The notes under the pieces were generated by a model. The model was given only the letters and a program-made list of their open reading frames with translations, was not told the DNA's origin and ran no database searches. From Acholeplasmatales bacterium (GTDB lineage Bacteria; Bacillota_I; Bacilli_A; Acholeplasmatales; Anaeroplasmataceae): a stretch of 6,951 bases of DNA. Location: the NCBI GenBank assembly GCA_024690445.1, contig JAILPD010000045.1, positions 1-6,951 on the forward strand, in the 5' to 3' direction. Of the stretch, positions 1 through 4,847 are shown one piece after another. A program made the translations under genes and the position numbers. Positions within the stretch are counted from its first letter, which is position 1. Each line of letters opens with the position of its first letter.

Positions 1-591
1 TGCGTAAGGTAAAGATGTCTTACCTGTACCTGACATACCTTGTAAGATTATTAGCTTTGTTACGGCTAAGCCTGCTATAAATCTTCTTATATCTAATATG
101 TCATAATATAGCTTTAATTTATATGATGCGAAATTTCTAAAATCCTCACATATTTCTTTTAATGTTATTTCATTATTATATTGTGGGGCTTTATAATTTT
201 CGTATGCTTCATCGATTCTCTTTAGCATGAAGAATCTTACATCTGTTGTGTTGATATCCTCTTTTTTAATAGTTTGGCCACCCTTAGCCCCTCCGATAGC
301 AACACTACCATCCTTTATGTCTCTAACTAATTCTTTAGTATCGACAATTTCATCTTTAATTTTCTTATTTTCCTCGGCTACCTTCTCTGATACCTTATTT
401 ACGATATCATATACCTTCTTATCAGTATTTTCTCCATATGTTTCTTTATTCTCTATTTCTCTTCTCTTTTCAAAGAATAGAATAGAAATAATTAATACAG
501 CGAAAATAACTAACATAGTAATGATATAGAAAATCATAGCACCCTTACTTGAAAGTAGTTCCCAGAAAGTGACTAAATAATTGTTAATCAT
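1..591 (-). CDS. Membrane-anchored McrB-like AAA+ ATPase, 3' end beyond window
   Basis: This reading frame starts at ATG 591 and is still open at the left edge, giving the first 197 codons. Residues 18-40 form one hydrophobic transmembrane helix, followed by EKRR, so the rest should lie in the cytosol. Residues 45-95 are charged and probably coiled coil. A Gly-rich linker (GGAKGG, about 100-105) and a helical segment (about 115-175) follow. Residues 181-197 read IILQGMSGTGKTSLPYA, a clear Walker A (Lys191) in the style of McrB/AAA_5 ATPases. The Walker B, sensor and arginine finger lie outside the window. The start is chosen because AGGAGG sits 7 bases upstream and the preceding gene ends 14 bases away, so the two are almost certainly co-transcribed. 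The segment before the P-loop (about 143-188) resembles residues 772-814 of the preceding protein, suggesting a paralogous pair that may assemble together. The ATPase class is well supported. The cellular role is unknown; a membrane remodelling or chaperone role is only inference. Confidence 0.85.
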   Translation of the reverse strand, partial: MINNYLVTFWELLSSKGAMIFYIITMLVIFAVLIISILFFEKRREIENKETYGENTDKKVYDIVNKVSEKVAEENKKIKDEIVDTKELVRDIKDGSVAIGGAKGGQTIKKEDINTTDVRFFMLKRIDEAYENYKAPQYNNEITLKEICEDFRNFASYKLKLYYDILDIRRFIAGLAVTKLIILQGMSGTGKTSLPYA

Positions 592-598
592 ATTTCTT

Positions 599-604
599 CC
601 TCCT
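599..604 (-). promoter_or_regulatory. Ribosome-binding site of the AAA+ gene
   Basis: The minus strand reads AGGAGG, 7 bases before ATG 591. It overlaps the second of two consecutive TAG triplets that end the preceding gene. It fixes the start of the AAA+ gene, which was otherwise easy to miss because the frame runs off the window. Confidence 0.9.
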
Positions 605-605
605 A

Positions 606-3600
606 CTATGAATTTCTATATGCTTTAATTGTAGCTTCTGCTTTATCTTCTAATACATTATCGAAGATATCTATTACATCACCACGGAATGATGGACTAG
701 CATTCTTTTCTAATGTTAATAGAATTGGAATTAATCTCATAATAAATGCATAATTTAATGCTTGAATCTCATCAAACTTTAAATCAATTAAGATACCGGC
801 TAATTTTTCAAATACAGTAAAATCCTTATTGTTTAACTTAAAGCCATTAAATATTTGATTTTCAAAGATTGTATCGATCTTTCTCCAAATATCTTCAGAG
901 ATATAATTCTTATTTCTTGCTTGTTCGATCATTGTCTTAATATATTGATAATCATTATATTTTAGAATTACTTCTTCACTTTCTACAGTGTTATTTGAAG
1001 TAACAAGATCTAACGATAATGAATTCTTATATAATAAATCATTATCGATTGTCTCATCTACAAATAATACAACTACTGTGTTACTTGCGATTTCTACATT
1101 ATATTCATCACCAATATTAATGTTATGCTTCTCAAGTGGAGTACCACCAAATTCAACAAATTCTTCAATATTCTTAATTGATTCATTATTTACACCACTA
1201 AAGCCTACAATATTAAATCTCTTTGGTAATTTAGCAGCTCTGATTAAATTATTAGCAAAGCTTGATAAGCTATAATTAATATTATCATCTGCCATATCCC
1301 AATAAATGTTAATCTTTTCCTTACCCTCTAAATCAACTAAGAAATCTCCTTCATTTCCAAAGAATTCATTTAAAGCAATTAATGCTTCTATATTCTTTTC
1401 TTTTGATTTACCACTAATGATAACTAAATTAGATGATAGGATAGTTGCCATTAATTGCTTAACATAGACAGATTCAATCATTACACCTCTTGAAAGTGCA
1501 TATTTCTTATATCTATCTACCATCTCTTCAAATGTATCATAATTTGAATATTCTAAATTATCGATGATTTGTTCACCATATGCATCATAGAAGATAAATT
1601 GTTTTTGAATTACTTCTGGTTCTTCTTCAACTATTTCTTCCTCTACTGGTATTTCTTCCTCTTCAATAACAGGAATAGGCTCTTCAAATGTTTGATGGAT
1701 TGAAACATCAAATTCTTTAACATCATTTACCATTGAAGTTAAATCTTCTGCTTTACTAGTAGATTTAGAACGATGAATTGAATTAATAATAATTAAAATA
1801 GAAACTATAAGCACAATTCCAAATACTACAAATGGAATAATCCTTGAATACATTTCAGTACTAGAATATGCTAAATAGAATGCAAGTAGGAATATATAAA
1901 CATTAATTACTGCTAAAACGATATATTTTAATGGATTAGGAATATAATTCTTTGGTGCTTTAATATCGTAACTTAAAGCATCAAATGATTCTTTATAATT
2001 ATCATAACTTTCTTGTAAATTAGCTGACGATATATTTTCTTTAGAAATTCTATCTAACTGAATTATATTTGACTTTAATTCATTATTAAATTCAGTCATA
2101 AGCTGAACTTTATATTCTCCACCTCTAATTAATCTTTCGTTCTTTGGAACATCATAAATAGCAAATGAATCAAAATTATAATTAAATTCAGCTAATTTAG
2201 ATTCATGACCTTCTAAATCAACTGTGATGAAATCTCTAATATAGTTATATTCATCTACATCACCATCTAAATATTTAGTTACTAAGAATAATGTATCTGT
2301 TCCTGAAATCTTACTTTCATTTGTTACAGCAAGAACAATACCGTTTTCATTTATAGTAATTGATTTATAATTAAACTTTGAATAAGATAAACCATGACCC
2401 ATCGGATAAATTAGATTATCTTCTACCTTAAAATTTATATCTTCTACATTGGATTTAATCGCAAATGGTAATCTAGCTGTTGGATTAAATCTACCAACAA
2501 TTACATCAAGTGCGGCTTTAATACATGATTTAGAATCTGAAAAATTCATTATTAAAGCTTTAAACTGAGTTAAAAATGATAAATCAACAAAGCTATTAGC
2601 CATTAAAACAGGAATAATAGTTGTGTTTTCAACACTCATCAATCTCTTTAATAATCTAATTTCATTTTCTGGAATAGCACCATCAACTGCATGTAAAAAT
2701 ACAATTGAGTATTCAGCATATTCAGCTAATCTTTCTGCCTTAACTAATAAATCATCATTTGATTCAATTCCATTAATATAACCATGTGCTATTCCTTTAG
2801 TTTCTAAATGATATGAATCAATTATGCTTTCAACATCTAATTCTTGTTCATTATTGCTAGTATTTAGATTTGGTTTAAATAATGCATCTCCAATAAATGC
2901 GAATGTCTTCTCTCTAGCAAGTGGTAGAATATTATCATTCTTTAATAATACTACTGATTGTTTAGCTATTTCATATTCGAACGTTTCTAAAATAACTGGA
3001 GCGTATTCTATTTTTTGCTTAAAATGATTATCCATCTTAATAAGCTTTTCAAGTAAAGAACATAATGCTATATCAATAGCTTCAGGATTTAATATTAATG
3101 ATTTAACTAACATATTTCTAAAATCATTAGTAGAAATCTCGCCTTTAGCTAATTTATTCTTTTCGATGTTATATTTATTAGTTGCCTCTAATAATGCGTT
3201 ATAATCGATTGTAAAACCATCTACAATTGATAATTCAACATTATGATTAATTGAATTAATTAATTCATTTTGATTATGATTAATTACAATCTTTAATCCT
3301 TCATAATTATAATCATCAATTAATATATCTAGTGCATCTGGTGAATCTAAAACACACGCAAATGGCTTATATATAGAAAAAGCAACCTTAAATGAATATA
3401 AATCATCATTATAATATGAATTTAAATCAATACCCTTTAATGAAGGTATAATTCCATAAGAGGCTAAAAAACCTCCTCTTTCCATTCCCTTCACTAAAGC
3501 CGCGGCCATTTTCGCAGTTACTAATCTAGATGATGAAAAAGCGGAGTTGTTGTCTTGAATTGGATTTACAGTAACATTGATAATTCTATCAAAATTTTTA

Positions 3601-3845
3601 AATGATAGATATTTACCAATTTGATATCCATAATTCTCTATTAAGTTTGTATCGTATAAAGCTCCCATTGATTTTATAGATGGATTAATAAAATTATCAA
3701 TCTTATCCTTAAAACCAAAATCAACTCTTAAATTAGGGACAACATAATCCTTTATTTGAGCATTCTCAATATATTTGTTAGAAGTAATTAATTTCAATTT
3801 TTCCTCAATTGAAAGATTACTAATGACTGATTGATATTTGTTCAT
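606..3845 (-). CDS. GH3-like pseudoenzyme with TM hairpin and degenerate AAA+ domain
   Basis: This 1079-residue protein has no signal peptide. Residues 10-280 resemble the GH3 beta-glucosidase barrel: an LSIEEKLKLI start, VPNLRVDFG at 36-44, MAAALVKGMERGG at 113-125, and YNYEGLKIVIN at 179-189. Residues 290-463 match the GH3 C-terminal domain, with KQSVVLLKNDNILPL (295-309) and GRFNPTARLPF (451-461). YPMGHGLSYSKFNY (480-493) leads into an FnIII-like domain (about 498-583). The catalytic Asp position appears to be Asn189, and the GH3 Lys-His and GR/EDP motifs are not recognisable, so I infer no hydrolase activity. Two helices (about 640-661 and 668-690) form a hairpin, and the basic HRSKSTSK after the second puts both ends in the cytosol. 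A Glu/Pro/Val linker (719-744) precedes a region (about 770-1060) resembling a McrB-type AAA+ domain with Walker A and B lost. ATG 3845 is used because an in-frame TAA lies immediately upstream. The gene ends with tandem TAG stops. GH3 homology is strong and the degenerate AAA reading moderate. Function unknown. Confidence 0.85.
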   Translation of the reverse strand: MNKYQSVISNLSIEEKLKLITSNKYIENAQIKDYVVPNLRVDFGFKDKIDNFINPSIKSMGALYDTNLIENYGYQIGKYLSFKNFDRIINVTVNPIQDNNSAFSSSRLVTAKMAAALVKGMERGGFLASYGIIPSLKGIDLNSYYNDDLYSFKVAFSIYKPFACVLDSPDALDILIDDYNYEGLKIVINHNQNELINSINHNVELSIVDGFTIDYNALLEATNKYNIEKNKLAKGEISTNDFRNMLVKSLILNPEAIDIALCSLLEKLIKMDNHFKQKIEYAPVILETFEYEIAKQSVVLLKNDNILPLAREKTFAFIGDALFKPNLNTSNNEQELDVESIIDSYHLETKGIAHGYINGIESNDDLLVKAERLAEYAEYSIVFLHAVDGAIPENEIRLLKRLMSVENTTIIPVLMANSFVDLSFLTQFKALIMNFSDSKSCIKAALDVIVGRFNPTARLPFAIKSNVEDINFKVEDNLIYPMGHGLSYSKFNYKSITINENGIVLAVTNESKISGTDTLFLVTKYLDGDVDEYNYIRDFITVDLEGHESKLAEFNYNFDSFAIYDVPKNERLIRGGEYKVQLMTEFNNELKSNIIQLDRISKENISSANLQESYDNYKESFDALSYDIKAPKNYIPNPLKYIVLAVINVYIFLLAFYLAYSSTEMYSRIIPFVVFGIVLIVSILIIINSIHRSKSTSKAEDLTSMVNDVKEFDVSIHQTFEEPIPVIEEEEIPVEEEIVEEEPEVIQKQFIFYDAYGEQIIDNLEYSNYDTFEEMVDRYKKYALSRGVMIESVYVKQLMATILSSNLVIISGKSKEKNIEALIALNEFFGNEGDFLVDLEGKEKINIYWDMADDNINYSLSSFANNLIRAAKLPKRFNIVGFSGVNNESIKNIEEFVEFGGTPLEKHNINIGDEYNVEIASNTVVVLFVDETIDNDLLYKNSLSLDLVTSNNTVESEEVILKYNDYQYIKTMIEQARNKNYISEDIWRKIDTIFENQIFNGFKLNNKDFTVFEKLAGILIDLKFDEIQALNYAFIMRLIPILLTLEKNASPSFRGDVIDIFDNVLEDKAEATIKAYRNS
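666..1538 (-). other. Degenerate AAA+ (McrB-like) domain within the GH3-like protein
   Basis: This covers residues about 770-1060. SSNLVIISGKSKEKNIEAL at 804-822 lines up with the P-loop strand and helix of the downstream ATPase (TKLIILQGMSGTGKTSLP). The invariant GK(T/S) is replaced by Lys-Asn-Ile (817-819). The preceding 30 residues align nearly without gaps (FEEMVDRYKKYA against LKEICEDFRNFA). Where McrB-type proteins carry a hydrophobic strand ending in DE-x-N, this protein has FNIVGFSGVN (877-886) with no acidic pair. A strand plus Asp-Glu-Thr (TVVVLFVDET, 923-932) could correspond to the sensor-1 strand region. The domain therefore probably neither binds nor hydrolyses ATP. The assignment is by eye and needs a profile or structure comparison. 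Confidence 0.6.
1776..1928 (-). other. Transmembrane hairpin of the GH3-like protein
   Basis: Residues 640-690 contain two uninterrupted hydrophobic stretches of about 22 residues, separated by a short loop (SSTEMYSR). The second is followed at once by HRSKSTSK. By the positive-inside rule the C-terminal side is cytosolic. Since two helices return the chain to the same side, the large N-terminal GH3-like part would also be cytosolic, in agreement with the absence of a signal peptide. This is not how secreted or lipid-anchored GH3 glycosidases are built. Confidence 0.8.
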
Positions 3846-3855
3846 TTAACATCAT
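3820..3855 (-). CDS. Possible 11-codon leader ORF overlapping the GH3-like gene start
   Basis: ATG 3855 (followed by a second ATG) opens a short frame, MMLNEQISISH, ending at TAG 3820-3822. It overlaps the first 26 bases of the GH3-like gene in another frame. The only good purine-rich ribosome-binding sequence of the leader, AAGGAAAG (3861-3868), lies 5 bases before this ATG. It lies about 15 bases before ATG 3845, which is long for the main gene. Translation here could couple to, or compete with, the main start. It may equally be a chance frame, with ribosomes reaching ATG 3845 from the same site. Confidence 0.25.
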   Translation of the reverse strand: MMLNEQISISH

Positions 3856-3860
3856 CTCTG

Positions 3861-3868
3861 CTTTCCTT
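3861..3868 (-). promoter_or_regulatory. Off-spaced ribosome-binding site before the GH3-like gene
   Basis: The minus strand reads AAGGAAAG. It is the best Shine-Dalgarno-like element upstream of ATG 3845 but lies about 15 bases away. It is much weaker and worse placed than the AGGAGG sites of the AAA+ and signal peptidase genes. Its spacing suits the out-of-frame ATG at 3855 better. This suggests lower or controlled translation of the large protein. Confidence 0.45.
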
Positions 3869-3871
3869 ATT

Positions 3872-3888
3872 TATTCAATTAATGAATA
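3872..3888. repeat. Inverted repeat in the 5' leader of the GH3-like gene
   Basis: TATTCA and TGAATA form perfect 6-base arms around a 5-base centre, a few bases downstream of the expected transcription start. It could be an operator or a weak leader hairpin. In such AT-rich DNA a dyad of this size can occur by chance. Confidence 0.3.
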
Positions 3889-3901
3889 GTTATTATATAC
3901 T

Positions 3902-3930
3902 ATAATACCATTTATATAACGAATATTCAA
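3902..3930 (-). promoter_or_regulatory. Sigma-A-like promoter of the GH3-like/AAA+ operon
   Basis: On the minus strand TTGAAT (3925-3930) is followed, after exactly 17 bases, by TATTAT (3902-3907). A TG one base upstream of the -10 hexamer gives an extended -10 element. Transcription would start near 3895, leaving a leader of about 50 bases. The site lies between the terminator of the upstream unit and the GH3-like gene, where a promoter is expected. A second TATAAT-like hexamer lies about 10 bases downstream but has no good -35. Confidence 0.65.
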
Positions 3931-3935
3931 ACAAA

Positions 3936-3947
3936 ATTACGTGTAAT
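3936..3947. repeat. Small palindrome just upstream of the -35 box
   Basis: ATTAC and GTAAT flank a 2-base centre, ending 5 bases from the -35 hexamer. The position fits an activator or repressor site. The palindrome is short and no regulator is encoded in the window, so the call is tentative. Confidence 0.25.
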
Positions 3948-4026
3948 AGTATGGTTTTATAATTATTAATGACTTTCTACCCACATAATGAAAAAATGCG
4001 AATGAATAAAGCTTTTTTGTAATCAT

Positions 4027-4056
4027 AAAAAATAAAGGTATCCCATCAGGGATACC
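4027..4056 (-). terminator. Intrinsic terminator after the signal peptidase gene
   Basis: On the minus strand an 8-base-pair perfect stem (GGTATCCC with GGGATACC, loop TGAT) is followed directly by TTTATTTTTT. It starts 4 bases after the TAA stop of the signal peptidase gene. It ends the upstream unit and separates it from the GH3-like operon. Confidence 0.93.
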
Positions 4057-4060
4057 CGTA

Positions 4061-4831
4061 TTAATCTTTTGTTTCATCATTTGAATTAGTATCATTAGAT
4101 TCTAATTCTTTTTTATTTTCTTTAGCTAAAGCTTCATTTCTAGCCTTAAGCTTTGCTATTTCTTCTTCTAAGATTTGTTTCTTTAATTCTTCTCTTAATG
4201 CTTCCTTATCTAATTGAGTCTTCTTCTTTACTGAATCAGTCTTACTCTTAAGTAACATTTGTACTACTTGCATCGCAATCATAATAACAAAAATACCAAC
4301 TAGAATAAAGAATATAAGATTTGTATTTACTCCTCCAGAAAAAATACTCATAAATCCTAAAGTAGTGACGTATTTACCATATACCATACTATCCCTCACT
4401 TTTAATTCATCCATTACAGGATTATGATCACCCCAAGTGATAAAATATCTACCTTGACTATCCTCTTCTATACCAACAACTCTATGAATAATATATTTAT
4501 CCTCACTTTGATTATAGAAAACAATAATATCACCATTTTTATTTGTATGGTTTTCTCCAACAGATCCACTACCTGCCTTAATATTATCAACATTAGTACC
4601 AGCGAATAAAACATATCCACCAGCATTGATAGTTGGTTCCATTGAATCAGTAGGAACATAAGACACACTAAGATTAAATATCCTTGGTGGTCTATTATTA
4701 CTATTAGCAACAATAACCTCAATGGTTATATATAAGCATAATAGTAAGCACAGAATGCTTACTATATACCCAATAATTGACGATTTTTTTAATTTTTTTG
4801 TATTAGAGGAGGTATCTTTCTTTTCTTCCAT
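4061..4831 (-). CDS. Signal peptidase I, SipW/ER type (S26B), with cytosolic coiled-coil tail
   Basis: This membrane serine protease should cleave signal peptides from exported proteins. Length is 256 residues. A basic N-terminus (KKLKK) precedes TM1 (about 19-42). The extracytoplasmic catalytic domain has PTDSMEPT with Ser63 as nucleophile and GDIIVFY (100-106). YIIHRVVGI has His116 where the common bacterial type has Lys, and WGDHNPVMD (133-141) supplies the conserved Gly-Asp and Asp. This Ser-His arrangement marks the archaeal/ER/SipW class. TM2 covers about 171-194. A Lys/Glu-rich tail of about 60 residues, probably coiled coil at 205-245, then lies in the cytosol; typical SipW-class enzymes lack one this long. 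ATG 4831 follows an AGGAGG at 5 bases and lies 16 bases after the preceding stop, so it is co-transcribed with the scaffold-like gene. In Firmicutes this class often processes dedicated substrates. None is identifiable here. Confidence 0.92.
   Translation of the reverse strand: MEEKKDTSSNTKKLKKSSIIGYIVSILCLLLCLYITIEVIVANSNNRPPRIFNLSVSYVPTDSMEPTINAGGYVLFAGTNVDNIKAGSGSVGENHTNKNGDIIVFYNQSEDKYIIHRVVGIEEDSQGRYFITWGDHNPVMDELKVRDSMVYGKYVTTLGFMSIFSGGVNTNLIFFILVGIFVIMIAMQVVQMLLKSKTDSVKKKTQLDKEALREELKKQILEEEIAKLKARNEALAKENKKELESNDTNSNDETKD
4741..4765. repeat. Perfect 10-bp hairpin inside the signal peptidase gene
   Basis: ATAGTAAGCA and TGCTTACTAT are exact reverse complements around a 5-base loop. 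The dyad lies in the codons for the first transmembrane helix (about residues 23-30), roughly 65 bases after the start. In mRNA it could form a stable stem early in the gene. No T-tract follows, so it is not an intrinsic terminator. Confidence 0.6.
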
Positions 4832-4836
4832 AAAAA

Positions 4837-4842
4837 CCTCCT
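4837..4842 (-). promoter_or_regulatory. Ribosome-binding site of the signal peptidase gene
   Basis: The minus strand reads AGGAGG, 5 bases before ATG 4831, within the 16-base spacer after the scaffold-like gene. It supports the chosen start and an operon arrangement. Confidence 0.9.
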
Positions 4843-4847
4843 ATAAA

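Noticed and set aside
227..529. Plus-strand 100-codon hydrophobic open frame
   Set aside because: It lies antisense to the membrane-anchored AAA+ gene, whose frame has a strong ribosome-binding site, a transmembrane helix and a Walker A.
606..3845. Active beta-glucosidase or beta-N-acetylhexosaminidase (NagZ-like) annotation
   Set aside because: The fold motifs fit GH3, but the nucleophile, Lys-His and GR/EDP motifs are not recognisable and there is no export signal, so an enzymatic name would mislead.
3872..4020. Riboswitch or small RNA between the two units
   Set aside because: The predicted leader is only about 50 bases, with small weak dyads and no recognisable conserved aptamer. The sole strong hairpin is the terminator of the upstream unit.
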